A stretch of DNA of 64,000 bases from Takakia lepidozioides (GCA_030704615.1 CM060733.1:13702001-13766000), one strand, 5' to 3'; positions 12,594-24,717 are shown, counted from the stretch's first letter. Made by a program: numbers and translations. Notes: generated from the sequence alone by a model not told the origin.

Positions 12594-13892
12594 CTAGCTT
12601 GAGGTGGGGGGGCATGTACGGCCAGGATAGGCCGGAAAGGAATAAGGGATGATGGGAAAGTTACCGACAGGGTAGTGGTCTGAGTTGCATAAGCTGTCGA
12701 TATGGACATGGCTATTGAGGAAGGTACGGATCTCATTCTGCGTTTCGAGGTAGTAACCGTCTAGGAGATTTAAGGATGAGTAGTTGAGCCCACCTTGTCT
12801 AGAGTAGTGGTGATCTGTGGGTATGTACTGGAGGTGGTGTGACTGGGTAAATTTTGCCCATTCATGGTCTGATGGTGAAGGGGGTTTACGCGTGCTATTG
12901 TATGTATGACCCATGAGGGCGATGTCACTGTTGAAATCGCCTGCTAATATGAAGTGTTGTGGGTGAGTTAAATTTTGGGTGAGTGTGTTGGAGATGGTGA
13001 GTAAGATTTCTGGGATTAGGGGGAGGTCATCCACGTGTGATGGCATGTATAAGTGTATGAGTGTAATGGGGGGGAGCGCGGGGAGTAGCAGTTTAATGAT
13101 TTTGAGATGTGATCGAAGAGGGGGAGCGACTGGGACTTTGATCGTGGTACTAGGAGAGTGATGTGTACGGAGGATACCAAAAGCAACTCCACCACGAGTG
13201 GGATGATATGGAACGGAACGTCTGGTAAGACATTGCTCTGTCGTATACGCGTTGCCATACAACATGTAGTATGCTGGGATAAGCTTGCTTATATAAGAGC
13301 CATTGAGTCTTTGTGTATTGAGTTTGGTTTCTTGTAAAAGAATGATATGTGGTGAGGTAGAGTCTGTGAGATGTATTAGACTTTGAGTGTTGGTGGCAAG
13401 TGCACCTACATTCCAAGTTGTGATGTTGAGTGAGTGTGCACGTTGGGAGGGAACAGTGGGTGGAGTGCTGGGGAGTTGGGGAGAGGCTGGCGACGGAGTT
13501 CGGGTGGGACTATGGGTGTGTGATGCTAGTGGTGGGGTTGTTGGTGTTGTCTCGGGCCTAGGTTGATATCCAGGAATGCTTGCTTTGGCTTGGAGGGTTG
13601 CAGTGAGGATGTTTTGTGATAGGAATGGAAATTTGTTGGTTATAGTGTCAAGTTCTTGTATGTTTGTATATGTGTCGACTAAATGTTCACTTAATATTTG
13701 GTGGACTTCGCCGGGTTTGGTCTGTAGTAAATGTAGAGATTCGTGAAGGTTATGCCGGAGATGTGGGGGTGCTAGGTAGTTGTGGGGGTGTGTGGGTAGG
13801 CTGCGTAATTTTTGTAGAAGTGAGCGTGTTTGTGTGTCTGGATGGGTTGCCAGGTAGTCGTTACATATTGATGGGATTGGAGATGGTGATAA
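12594..13892 (-). mobile_element. LINE-type endonuclease ORF, lacking reverse transcriptase
   Basis: An uninterrupted frame of about 432 codons runs from just after a TAA (13893-13895) to the stop at 12594. The C-terminal part is an exonuclease-endonuclease-phosphatase fold domain as in non-LTR retrotransposons: TTWNVGAL (metal-binding Asn), ILLQETKLN (catalytic Glu), LAGDFNSD (Asp/Asn pair) and the terminal SDHYPV (catalytic Asp-His). In such elements this nuclease nicks target DNA to prime reverse transcription. The N-terminal 200 residues are Thr/Pro-rich and unrecognised. There is no in-frame ATG before the Met at 13265, and the sequence stops right after the nuclease domain with no reverse transcriptase on either side. 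It is a 3'-truncated LINE or, less likely, a stand-alone nuclease gene. Confidence 0.75.
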
Positions 13893-14313
13893 TTAGTGAA
13901 AAGAGAATGTGTTGTTTAGGATATGGATGAAGTTTATGAGTGACAGTGACTAGCGTTAAGTTCTGGCAGGCAGGGAGTCCGAAAGTGGCTATCGGTTGTG
14001 TGGAAGAGCTCCTATTCTGTCAGTTACCAACGCAATTCCATTAGTGACGAAGGTCAACGAAGGTGAACAAGAACATTTCAATCTGCACAACAAACCTGCC
14101 CGGAAAAAAATAAATTTTAGAGTTGAATACAAGATCACATTCCAAAAAGCAAAAAGTACCTTATACAAGGACAGAAGAGCTATCTTCGTTCAACTTAGGT
14201 CCAACAAATATATATATTTTTCACCAGCATCACTGGACTTTTTCATAGCATACGATAATCCAAGTTAGAGATTAAAACGGCTAAAAAACATGCAGAATTC
14301 TTCCACGTTAGAA

Positions 14314-14443
14314 GTTTTTTTTTTTTTTTTTTTGTTTTTGTTTTTGTTTTTGTTTGACATCCATTTATTTCATTTTTACCTTTATGTTCTCCCGGTTAGC
14401 CTCCACCTTCGGCAGCCAAAGGTGGCATGTCACTACAATGTTC

Positions 14444-14476
<33 letters not shown>

Positions 14477-14483
14477 TTATTAT
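14314..14483. repeat. simple repeats: T/TTTTTG run and TTA microsatellite
   Basis: A T-run grading into TTTTTG repeats (about 14314-14355), and (TTA)n from about 14445 to 14483. The latter abuts the truncated end of the PPR pseudogene, which marks the break point. Confidence 0.9.
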
Positions 14484-15153
14484 AAAGATTCTGCAGGCAC
14501 CAAGCAAGGCCTTCCACACCACAACATCTGGATTGATTGGCATTTTAGTAATCAGGTCCACTGCCTCATGTACTTGTCCCGCTCGTCCAGAAGGTCCACC
14601 ATGCAGCCAAAGTGCTTTACTGGCGGGGTGACACCATGATCTTGACTCAAGCAATCGAAGTAGCGTCTTCCTTCATTCTATAGGCCAGTGTGGCTGCATG
14701 CAGAGAAAACACATATAAAGGTAATACTGTCCGGCTTCAAGCCGTTCTTTTGCATTCCTTCAAATAGTTGCAGGACCTCCCTATGACAACCATGCTGGGC
14801 ATATCCTGCGATCATCGGATTCCACGACACCACATTTCATTCAGCCACATTGTCAAATACTCCCTTTGCATTCTCAATGCACCCACATGTCGCATACATG
14901 TTCATCAGGGCAGTGTCCAGAATGACATTTGGTACAATTCCAGCTTTGATGATGTCGCCATGCATCCTTTGCCTTTTTCCAAGGCTGCCAAGCTTGCACA
15001 AGCATTGCAAACGCACACAAACGTGATGTGGTTGCACTTCACCCGTTCCCCCATCATTTGCTCATAGGTCTCCAAGGCCTCCATCCCGCACCCTTGTTGT
15101 GCATATCCTACAAGCATGGCGTTCCAGGACACCAAATCTCGTTCTTTATTATG
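14484..15153 (-). pseudogene. PLS-class PPR gene fragment
   Basis: Read on the minus strand: ERDLVSWNAMLVGYAQQGCG (S/P motif), an 'ACASLAALEKGK' motif, a frameshift, AGIVPNVILDTALMNMYATC with GCIENAKGVFDNVAE, then an in-frame stop. It continues as NVVSWNPMIAGYAQHGCHRE, a CSHTGL motif followed by another stop, and finally MPINPDVVVWKALLGAC. That last motif is the start of an E region, where the copy ends against a TTA microsatellite. PPR proteins of this class bind organellar RNA one base per motif and direct C-to-U editing. Two stops and at least one frameshift make this copy dead. Its upstream side ends against the first palindrome of the hAT-flanking array. Confidence 0.85.
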
Positions 15154-15905
15154 TGCGACCACCAACAGGGGGGTGGTCGCAGATTTGTTTATGTTTTTTA
15201 ATGGGTGCGACCACCAGCAGGGGGGTGGTCGCAGATTTTTTTATTTTTTTTAATGGGTGCGACCACCAGCAGGGGGGTAGTTGCAGTTTTTTTTTTTTTA
15301 AATCAACAGGGAGGTGGTCGCATAATTTAAGAAAAAAATAGGCGCGACCACCAGCAGAGGGGTGGTTGCAGAAATTTTGTTTAAAACAAATAGGTGCAAC
15401 CACCAGCAGGTGGTGGTCGCACTATTTTCCTTTTCTTTAATAGATGCGACCACCAGCAGGGGGGTGGTCGTTGGGGGGTGGTCGCATAATTTTCTGATTT
15501 TTTAATATCTACCAACAGTCAGTAGCTTAGTTGGTTAAGTGCACTGAGTGCGACCCGGACGATTCTGGGGTCAAATCTTGCTACTTGATGGGTGTGATAT
15601 AGTTCGTGTGTGGTACCCCATTCCTACGCCTCTTGGCGCATAAATGAAAGAGGTTATTTTCTCCTATCACTACTAAGGGGCCTGATTTGTGAGCTGTCGC
15701 TCCCAGGTGTTTTCCAAAATAAAATAAAATAAAATTTACGACCACCAGCAGGGGTAATCAGTAAATCAATAAATAGGTGCGACTACCAGCAGGGGGGTGG
15801 TCGCAACATTTTTCTTTTATTTTAACAGTTGCGACGACCGCTACTGGTGGTCACACAATTGTTTTTTTTTAAATAGGTGCGACCACCAGGAGGTTGGTCC
15901 CCTTG
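15154..15905 (+). repeat. left palindrome array (GCGACCACC...GGTGGTCGC)
   Basis: About ten units at roughly 52-60 bp spacing (starts near 15154, 15206, 15258, 15340, 15394, 15446, 15737, 15778, 15829, 15879). Each is an imperfect hairpin of about 26 bp separated by T-rich spacers ending AATAGG or AATGGG. The array is interrupted by a SINE at about 15519-15737. Confidence 0.85.
15519..15737 (+). repeat. second SINE family, inserted in the palindrome array
   Basis: A-box TAGCTTAGTTGG near 15522, B-box-like GGGGTCAAATC near 15568, and a tail of AAAAT repeats (AAAATAAAATAAAATAAAAT, about 15716-15735) before the array resumes. The head differs from the SINE at 5619, so it is a separate tRNA-derived family. 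Its insertion is younger than the array. Confidence 0.65.
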
Positions 15906-16463
15906 CACCTGTATGTATGTTTGGAGAGGCAGATGAAAAACACATATATCGACTCCCCATGGATTTGTGAAGAGGAAGATGAATGTTGGGAGCTGCACCT
16001 GGCTTTTGTGGTTTTCGAAACCATAATAGGAAATCAACAATGTAAAGGTAATGACGAAACACAAACACACGCACAACCGCCAAACCCTTTCTTGGGTACA
16101 CATATTCCACCATTTTTATTTCCGTACACGTATGCATGTACCCAAACTGAAACATGGATATCCATGGAAACATACTACACATCATGTGACAGGTCACAGA
16201 AGTTATAGCTGTACCTAATTCCGTCTGGCATGACGACGATGGTTCTCACGTCTAGTACAAAATCTTCGTCCCCACTCACTTCACCCCCGTTCCCATGATC
16301 AGTGCTAGAATCATGATCTTCATCTGTTCTTTCGTTTCCAGAGGCAACTGGCCGTTGGACCTGTAGTCGTCCTCGGAGTACGTTTAGTTGTCTCTCTAGT
16401 CAATTTCCACTTCTATCATGAATACCATCTAGGGTATCAGGCCTGTTCACAGGTCGGTCAAGG

Positions 16464-19196
16464 TTACACAATTCTCTGCCGTTTCTGGGCTTGTCCCGGA
16501 TTTTGTGGTGGCCTTGGAGCAGGTCTCGTATGATGAAGGCTACTCGCACATACATCAGAGGGGCCAACATGAGAGGAAGGGGCATGAGATGGACCAGCGA
16601 GGGTCGAGGGAGCACGGTTCACATGCGGATGTCGTCGGGCCAGATAAAACGACAATGGCCGGTCGTCGTCATCCGATAGTTCGACTTGCAGAAGTCCCGC
16701 AGCAGAAGAACCATCTCCCAGGATCGGAGTAGCGATGGAAGGAATTACATGAGGGGGAGAGAGACTAGATGGACCAGCATGGGATGGACCGGCTTGAGAA
16801 AGAGAAACATGAGATGGAGCGGGGTGAGATGAAGCACGGTTCACAGGGGCACGATGTCGGTGAATGAATGACAACGGCCGGTTGTCGTCATCCGACGATT
16901 CGACCTGCACATCTCCCGCAGTCCGTGGAACTCGTGGTGGGGAAGAGTTGACCTCAACTTCATTGTTGAGAGTGTGCTCCACTGGGGGAAGGGGGTCCGC
17001 AATTGGGATGACACCATGTCGCAGTTCATCAACAACAAGGTCATCGAAGGATGGATGCATTGCAGCATCATCGTCATTAAATTCATATGGGTCATGTGGA
17101 GGATTGCCCACATCATCGGACCCATCCCAACCGTCAAAGTCGGAGTCCCTCGCGGCGTAAGTGTTATCATTGCTGCTAGATTGGACCTCTGAGGCAGATT
17201 CTTCAGACAACAAATTCTTCTCGTACTATGTATATGCGTCACTTGCTCTCCTCTTTCGCAGTAGCCTACAATTCGTGTAGATATAAACCAATTTGTTAGC
17301 CCTGGCAGGATTCAACTTGTTGCGAATCTTATTGTGAACAAACGAGTAACTGCTCCAGTTCCACTCACAGGACGAGGCAAAGCACACTTGAGCAAGAATA
17401 CGCTTTGCAATGGGAGCTAACGTTCTTGCTCCAGCTCCAATCAGATCCCACCATTCATGTGGCAAAATGCTCGTTGCTTTTGGATCCGGCATGTCATGGA
17501 AAGGATTCTGCCGATCCGAGAAACAATGGTACTCGGACAACGCTCGCTCTGTCATGTTCAAGGGCGCAAGTTGCATGATGACCCGTACAAGCTCGGCTTT
17601 GGCATCCACATCGTCTCTCAAATCCGTATTGTCCAACAAGAATGGATTCAGCAAGGCCCCCACATAATGCAAGTCTGTACGAACCATCCGTTTGCGGTCG
17701 TAAAATGCATCCTCAGTCCTTGCCGCCAAATCATCGTCCATAGAAAATGGAGGACGCCTCAAGGATTGCACGTGCTTCTCAAGGTTTTCCAATATCAACC
17801 ATGTTTTATCCATTATTGGTTGTTTTCTATCAAACTCCCGCAAAGCAATCAACACCGGCTCCACCATGTACACAAAATTTGCACATTTCGTCCAGAAATC
17901 GTCGGAGCGAATGATTGCGCGGACTCTCTGACTTTTGCTCAAAGACTTGGACTTACGAGAGTCGCGTAAGGTGCCCACATACGCATCCCATTGAGGGTCA
18001 ATGATCACCTGCTCCAGACCCACCCTCACAATCACCAGTCGATCCACCATCAAAAAGTTTGTGGCAAAGCGGGTTTCACCCGGGTTCCTAAGGCTGTATT
18101 TGGGTTCATGCCTTCTAAACAATGCCAGAGGGATGTGATGTGTACGAATGAACGTCACAACCAACTTTGTCCTTTTTACTAGTTGTTTCATCCATGATTC
18201 TTTTCCCCAATCCTCCAAAAGGAGATCAAAGATATGAGCAGCACACCCTTGGTAATATAGATGGGGATATCGTACAAACAAAATATCGGCCATATTAACC
18301 ATGTTAGATGCATTGTCCGTGCTCACTTGGATAATTTTATCAGCTCCAATTTTATCGATGTAACTCGTCAACAACCCTGCTTGATAACGTGCATCTTTTC
18401 TCTCCCCGCTTGTGTCAACGGATCCCAAAAATTGTTCTCCTGCAGGACAGACCAGCATGACATTGAACAGTGGTCGATTAGTAACAGAACTCCAACCGTC
18501 CGCACATATAGTGCTTCCATATTTCCGGAGAGAATCACATGTCTTTTTATTCACCTTTTGGGTGAGGTCAGACATAGCCTCTTCTAGCAATCCTGTGCGG
18601 AGATCGCGATAACTCGGAGGTGTGTATGTGGACTTGGAATCGGACGTGGCTTTGACAGCAGCCACAAACGCAAGAAGTCTCGAGACATTGAACGGAATAT
18701 TGGCCTCGTAGAAAAATTGGGCCCACTTCTTACCCAGAGTCCTCCTGTGCGACAAATTTAAGCCTTCTTGCATTGATTGTTGCCTCAATGGTCTGGTCCG
18801 TACAAGTGCTGGCGTACAATTGGGTGTTGCTCCTGACCCACCGGCTTCTCCACGAACAGTAGACGCCTCGTAAGAATCCCCCTGGGTACAACTTTCAGGG
18901 ACAGTTTGATTCGAACCTGGAGTGTTTGGCTCAGAAGCCGCGGCCACATCAAGAGACGGTGGGATATTGCCTCCACATTGGGCAAAGTGGGCTTTCACTC
19001 GCCTGGAGGCTTTTGGGCACAAACTAACCCCTGCATTCTTCCCATCTCTGTAGCCGAGGTGATATAACATGCAATCTTTGCGACCCGCCAGCTTCAATGC
19101 ACAAAGATTGCATTGAACACCGTCCTTTTTGTGCGGGTCTATGGTGAACCAATGGATCCACTCCTCCCTCATCCTCACACCCAAAACCATAACCAC
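16464..19196 (-). pseudogene. hAT transposase with one in-frame stop
   Basis: The frame from 19196 runs 656 codons to a TAG at 17226-17228 and then stays open in the same frame to 16464, for about 910 codons in all. Order of parts: an N-terminal BED-like finger (CNLC near residue 31, later Cys/His), a linker, then a DUF659/hAT catalytic region. Visible catalytic-type residues are CADGWSSV (first Asp), STDNASNM (second Asp), the GCAAHIFDLLLEDW motif, and the C-terminal dimerisation block with ASSCEWNWSSYSFVHNK (Glu and the conserved Trp). The Ser/Pro/His-rich tail after the stop contains two similar SDDD(N/D)RPLSF words. Such enzymes cut and paste elements with short inverted ends. Apart from the stop the ORF is intact, which suggests recent inactivation or a tail that is optional. 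Confidence 0.85.
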
Positions 19197-19534
19197 AGAC
19201 TTAAGGTTGAACGAAGAACACTAGTGTACTTGGTAGATTTGTGAAGAGCAATAGAAGTTAGAACAGAATGCGATGGCCTAACACTACGGCATCAATCCAA
19301 GTGGATCAATGCACCATGTAGTATTGTGCTTTTCGACAATTTGCTGCAGTGGCTCTGGTGGAAGCCACAACAGCAAAAAGTCCGTACCCTCCTCTTGGGC
19401 TTACACTCTTGCTCAAGGAATAGAGAACATTCACTCGTCACAAAAGTGTTTGCCACAAAAGAAGTGAAGGGCATTGGGACCACCTTATATACCATCCAGC
19501 CTCCAAGCCTCATACGCTCGACGAATTAGATCCA

Positions 19535-19678
19535 ATGCTGCGACCGCTCCAGGTCGCACGAGGAAGTTGCATACATATATATTTTTAAAACTGCAGCGAC
19601 CACCCTCATGCCGGTGGTCGCACCTATAAAAAAAGAAAAAATGTTGCGACCACCCCATGCTCGTGGTCACAGAGATTA

Positions 19679-19712
<34 letters not shown>

Positions 19713-20232
19713 TAAAAATAAAAATTACTGCGACCAACCCCCTGCTGGTGGTCGCACTTATTAAAAAAACAGAAAATTTCTGCGACCACCCCCCTGCTGG
19801 TGGTCGCACCTATTAAACAAATAGAAAATTTCTGCGACCACCCCCATGCTCGTGGTCGCACCTATTTTGTTTTTAAAAATGCTGCAACCACCCTCATGCT
19901 CGTGGTCACAGAGAATATTTATAATTATTATTATTTAAAAAAAAATCTGCGACCACCCCCCTGCTGGTGGTCGCAGATATTAAAAAATAGAAAAATGTTG
20001 CGACCACCCCCCTGATGGTGGTCGCACCTATTACAAATAAAATAAAAATTGTGCGACCACCAGTAGCGGTGGTCGAAACTGTTTAAGAAAAGAAAAAAAT
20101 GCGACCACCCCTGCTGGTGGTCGCATCTATTTTTAAAAAACAAAAAATGCTGCGACAACCCTTTTGCTGGTGGTCGCAACTGTTAAAAAATAAGATAAAT
20201 TCTGCGACCACCACCATTTGGAGGTCGCACCA
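19535..20232 (-). repeat. right palindrome array (inverted relative to left)
   Basis: About thirteen units from 19537 to 20229, for example TGCGACCACCCCCCTGCTGG followed by TGGTCGCACC, spaced about 51-65 bp by A-rich spacers such as TATTAAAAAA. The reverse complement aligns directly with the left array, including the AATAGG spacer end. The units at both edges are the most diverged. Confidence 0.85.
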
Positions 20233-20840
20233 ATTTAACAATAATGATTTAAAAATGACCTCAACTATTGGTGGATGAAGTAATTTATAAAACAATTCAT
20301 TCACTTGCCAAGGTGTCACTTGGAATACAACGTGTCCACCTTACGTGACATATTTTTCATCTAACTCATGTTTTACTGATTTTCCGGCAAAACTGACGTG
20401 ACGTTGGTCGCGTCAGCGTCAGGTCCGACGTGACGTGACATCATTGACGTGTGCAATCCTGGCGCCCATTGTACTTCCAGCAACGTTGGCAATCAGATTG
20501 TAGTGGATAAGGATTGCTCCCTACACAAATGAAGGCAAGGCACATAAAGGCACATCTTGCACGAACACAGATTTGTTCCAATTGAGAGCTCTCACAAGTT
20601 CAAAATATGAATTCATGATGAGTTGTTACGAAATTTCCAAAGATTGAAATAACAAAAGATTAGTCTCAATTACTGAATAAGACTAACTCTGACAACATTA
20701 ACTTGTAGCACGATGCAAAGTGACCTCAACTAATGTGACACCTCCGATCCAGAAGATGCATCCTCCTCAGTTGTGAGATACATGGATGATTAAAATGTGA
20801 CTACAAGCAATTGAACGTAAGAGAAGTGTAAAATGTGTAC
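20233..20840. other. non-coding stretch with CGTGACGT-rich words
   Basis: No exon recognised. ACGTGACG/GACGTGACGTG words cluster at 20393-20455, which could be a decayed regulatory or hairpin sequence. Confidence 0.35.
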
Positions 20841-22560
20841 CTTTGGAACCCCAGTAGTACCGCTCGTATAACATATGGTGGCCAGGTCATGAGGATATGG
20901 TGGCACAAATTATTGCAGATCAACTGCCTCCTGGCAACAACAAAGAGCTGAAATTGAATACCCAAATCCTAATATATATCAAACGTCCCAAATGATCTAG
21001 TCAAACAACCAGTTGAAGCGAGATAAAACAGTATTCAATGTAAGGTTTACCTGCTAGGATAGTCTGAAAGCTGAATCGTTATCGAAAGAGGAAAGAAATG
21101 CGAACTTCTTATCTAAAAAATGTGTCACAAGCGTCAAGTCCTGATCAACTACTCTTGACACTCCTATCCTACTTCACAACATTCATGTTGATCAAGTACT
21201 CTAGGGAAAATCTATGACTAATCATGTGTGAGATTGAAACAAATATGGACTAGGGACTAGGGACTCCTGCAGATAACCACAGTTCAACCAAAACCAAATG
21301 CATTAACCTTCAATAGCAAAGAACTGTGACAGCTGATTTTTGGTCTAATAGAGACCAACCCCTACAATTCCTTCATCAGAGCCCTAAGGCTTGGGATTTC
21401 ACTGTACCAGCTCACCCAGAATTTGCCAGATAAAAAAGGTGCGAAGAGGGTTTCCATCGGCGAAAATACACCAGCTATGGCGGTGACTGTCCCCACCACC
21501 AAACAGTATGGATAGTACCATCATTTCAACATAGCACGCGTAGCACCTGAGACGGTGGCTCAGAAAAGTCCCAAGGTGGCCTACACAAGAAGTCCCAAGG
21601 GTTTTTACAATTTTGATTTAATGATTATGAAAAAATTATAGTCGCTAGATTCATCCATGCTGAAAGATATGGACCGTCTAACATTGACAATCACAGATAC
21701 TATGGCATTATTTCTATTTTTCCTAGTAACAGACATTATTATGATTTTCTTATTTTATTTTTTATCTTTTATACTTTCATCATATCGCATAGTGGGACTC
21801 AAGCAACTCTTCATCTACATGAAATGTACGTTTTAGTAAAGCAAGTCCATTGTTTTATTTTGTTTCCATGCATTCATGTACTTTGAAAAAAATCAGTTTT
21901 TTGAGGCTCACAATAATATATAGAAGTAAGAACTTTCACTTTTTTTTATGGTCTCTATATGACTTTAGTATCTTTAAGAGTAGAGTAATACTATTATGAG
22001 TCTTTTTTATCATATTTGTTTTCTATAGTGAGTGCAAAAAGTCCATAACACCTTTTTTTTATGGACTGTGACACTGTCGTATGCACTTTTCTAAAGTCCA
22101 TTACTTCGACAAATCAACTTCATTTCTTGGTGAGAATTTAAAGATTAGAACTTGTAGTAGTTGGAAACATAAGAGTGAGTCTCATTTCATCATTGTAATA
22201 CAAATTTGCCTCTTAGGTACAATTGAATCAAACTATGTCATGTAAAACACGTGTTGTGACACAAAAATGTAGTCACCATAGTCTGCAATCACCCCTCAGA
22301 CACAGGGCAATCCAACGGTAATGATCCAGCCCCAGCTTGTAGATTAGGTATTTTGCTGTATCTCTTGTTTTGACCACATGACTTCAGACTAAGCCCAACA
22401 AAGGTAGGGGAAAATTAGAAATTAAAGCAGTTCTAAGTTTGGAACAGAGTTGAAAGAATTGAGGAATAAGAAGGTATGAGGAAAAGAACAAGAGTTTTAC
22501 TCGCCAACAGTGTCATCGTCCCGGATCCTGGTTCCCAAAAACTTGTTGTCTGCAAATGAC
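20841..22560 (-). pseudogene. long-chain acyl-CoA synthetase relic
   Basis: Two exon remnants on the minus strand. One, about 22,499-22,551, reads DNKFLGTRIRDDDTVGE, the typical N-terminal stretch of plant LACS proteins. The other, 20841 to about 20926, reads LQ-stop-FVPPYPHDLATIC followed by YTSGTTGVPK, the AMP-binding signature, ending at a good donor (AAG|GTACAC). The stop replaces a residue in an otherwise aligned segment. The normal intermediate exons and everything after the signature are missing. LACS enzymes activate fatty acids to acyl-CoA; this copy cannot. Confidence 0.7.
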
Positions 22561-23928
22561 TTTGATACATACCTTCACACATCAATCCCACATCTCAGGG
22601 CATGAGCTAAGCACAATTGAAGCCATTCTTCGAAGTAGACAATACAGCTTTCACTGTTGAACTTCATGGCCCTCTAGCTTGTTATTGTTCTATGCTCCTA
22701 AGATACAAAATCCCATTCTTTACACCTGCCAACCGACTGTACAAGGTTGGAACCACTCCTAAGGCAACAACAATGTACTTTTGACTAGAGGCAATTAGAG
22801 GGTTCAGGAGGTCGGAATACTGAACACATAATCGTGTCTAAGACTAGACTGTTGAGTTCCCAATACACATGACACTTATGGATGCCTTACAGATAGACTA
22901 GGATGCAGGTGACCAGCCACACCTACAATAAGCTTGAATGTGTGACCTGAATACATATACACCGCAATCAACATAGTAGCCCCCAAATCATCAATTGGTC
23001 CAGTTAGCTTACACAAAATTGTCATGAAGTGTGTGAATATCAAGATGGCCAGGCCAATGGTCCACCAGCTGCAATGGAGAGAGATTTGATCTGCCACCAA
23101 CCATATCCAAAAAATAAAAAGGCTCAAATGGCATACAGAATGTCCATATCATAACAACGGAGGTCTGTCTGTGACATTCACAGGCAACTACCGCAAGAGG
23201 AATGATTGACCTTAATTGAAAATGCTCAAAAGCTGACCCTAAACTAGCACTCATCCACAACGCGGCTCAACTCAGTCACCATAGTTGCATGCTTTGACAC
23301 ATTACCATGCTGCTTGCGATACTCCGGCTGGTTCCCTACGAACTTCAGCATATTCTCTGCACTCACCCCAACTTGCAGTCAATCCGCACACATTCCAACT
23401 TTAAGAGTCAAATTACTTGTTTTCCTTCATAAACCAAATGCTCTTTGTCACTCTCTGGCATCTGTCTTCACATCCATGTAAGAATGTCCAATATAAACTT
23501 CAGTTGTCAGTCGTCAAACATCAGGCCATTATCCCTTTTGTTGCTGTGCATCTGAACCTGCAATTCATAGCCACAGTTCACGTGAGTTGACATTCTACAC
23601 AAAAGTTGAACTCTTGGTCGAAGTGCTGCTCCTTCAATTTTGCCTGAAAATCGCCATAAATATAGTATCCATAGCTAAAAACGGTTAGAAGGATAATTCA
23701 TCTCAATTGTGGACAAGCCTAACCCTATCCTAATCATCAAATGACGGAATCGTAGGAATTCCATGGACATAATTATGTTGTCAGCCTCTTTACTCCGTCT
23801 CCATAACAATTACAAAGTGAGTCTGCCACAAATCCTCCAGTGGGTTTGGCCAGATGTTGTTGTCACTCCCAGACCTTTGTAGGGCTCCTGGGGATCACAG
23901 AAAAGCTCAAAGTGTCCAGAGTGGTATA
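22561..23928. other. non-coding flank of the MULE
   Basis: Possibly more of the decayed LACS locus (the same strand has weakly coding-like pieces near 22,600), but no further motif is recognised. It ends at the left target duplication of the giant element. Confidence 0.35.
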
Positions 23929-23937
23929 AATCAGCTG
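23929..23937. repeat. left target-site duplication AATCAGCTG
   Basis: The 9-bp word AATCAGCTG directly precedes the left inverted end and is repeated exactly after the right inverted end. Nine bases is the usual duplication length for Mutator-like elements. Confidence 0.85.
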
Positions 23938-23996
23938 GAGGTTTGCTATTTCATGAGCATGAGCGGCATGAGCGGCATGAGCGGCATGAGCAGAGT
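23938..23996 (+). repeat. left terminal inverted repeat with CATGAGCGG repeats
   Basis: Starts GAGGTTTGCTATTTCATGAG and continues with four CATGAGC words, three separated as GGCATGAGC. It pairs with 38357-38415; 18 of the outer 21 bases match. Confidence 0.85.
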
Positions 23997-24182
23997 AGTA
24001 ACACAATCGGTTTTCATGAGCAGAAGTACAAATTTCGAAAATAAAAAACAATAAAAAACAATAAAAAAACAATAATTTAATGCAATGTGTCAGAAAAAAC
24101 AAATATATTATTCGGCCCCTTGAAGGGAAAATTGCACTTTTGACAGTTGTGCTCATGATATTTTGTCTTCCGCTCATGCCAA

Positions 24183-24570
24183 TTCCTAGCGACATGTGCA
24201 AATATGGCGCCGAATTTCGCGGTAATAGGGTCCGTAACCTGAAAAAACGGCGACGTATTTCGCGGCAATAGGTCTCTCTGGCGAAAAATGGTGCCGAATT
24301 CCGCGGCTATAGGTCCCCTCATGACAGGTAATTCGGCGCCATTTTTCCAGTGCATGTTCGGACTTAGCCAGTTTTCGGCCCAAAAAAGAGAAATTCGGCG
24401 CCATTTTTCCAGACACGGTACCAGTGCATGTTGGGACTTAGCCAGTTTTCGGCCCCAAAAAGAGAAATTCGGCGCCATTTTCCCAAACACAGGTACCAGT
24501 GCATGTTGGGACTTAGCGAGTTTTCGGCCCCAAAAAGAGAAATTCGGCGCCATTTTTCCAGAAATGGCCC
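24183..24570. repeat. array A, ATTCGGCGCC motif near left end
   Basis: Degenerate units (24,200-24,330) are followed by three closely similar units of about 77 bp: GGACTTAGCCAGTTTTCGGC, then AGAAATTCGGCGCCATTTTT, then CAGTGCATGTTGGG. It lies downstream of the transposase gene. Confidence 0.85.
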
Positions 24571-24717
24571 CAGAACTGCTTCTGTTGGATCTCAGTTTGA
24601 ATGGAATATTGCCTCATTCCAGGAGTTTTGGGGTGCATTTCATTACACTGCAAAAAAAAAGTCTGATACAGCAAAATGCATTTGAAAATATCCATATGGA
24701 GGATTCCGTTTGCCCCA

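Larger units (their letters stand above)
15154..20232. mobile_element. hAT element flanked by inverted palindrome arrays
   Basis: A hAT transposase ORF (minus strand, 19196-16464) is flanked by two tandem arrays of the same imperfect palindrome. The left array reads GCGACCACCAGCAGGGGGG then TGGTCGCA; the right array reads as its reverse complement. The two arrays therefore form long inverted ends, as in foldback-type elements, and could serve as repeated transposase binding sites. I could not identify an 8-bp target duplication, so the exact borders are uncertain. Confidence 0.55.

Noticed and set aside
15154-15161. 8-bp target duplication for the hAT element
   Set aside because: Flanks TTTATTAT (left) and AATTTAAC (right) do not match. 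No duplication could be defined at the array edges.
15154-20232. CRISPR-like regular repeats
   Set aside because: Units are imperfect palindromes with near-identical low-complexity spacers, in a eukaryotic nuclear context with no cas genes. They are transposon-associated satellite arrays.
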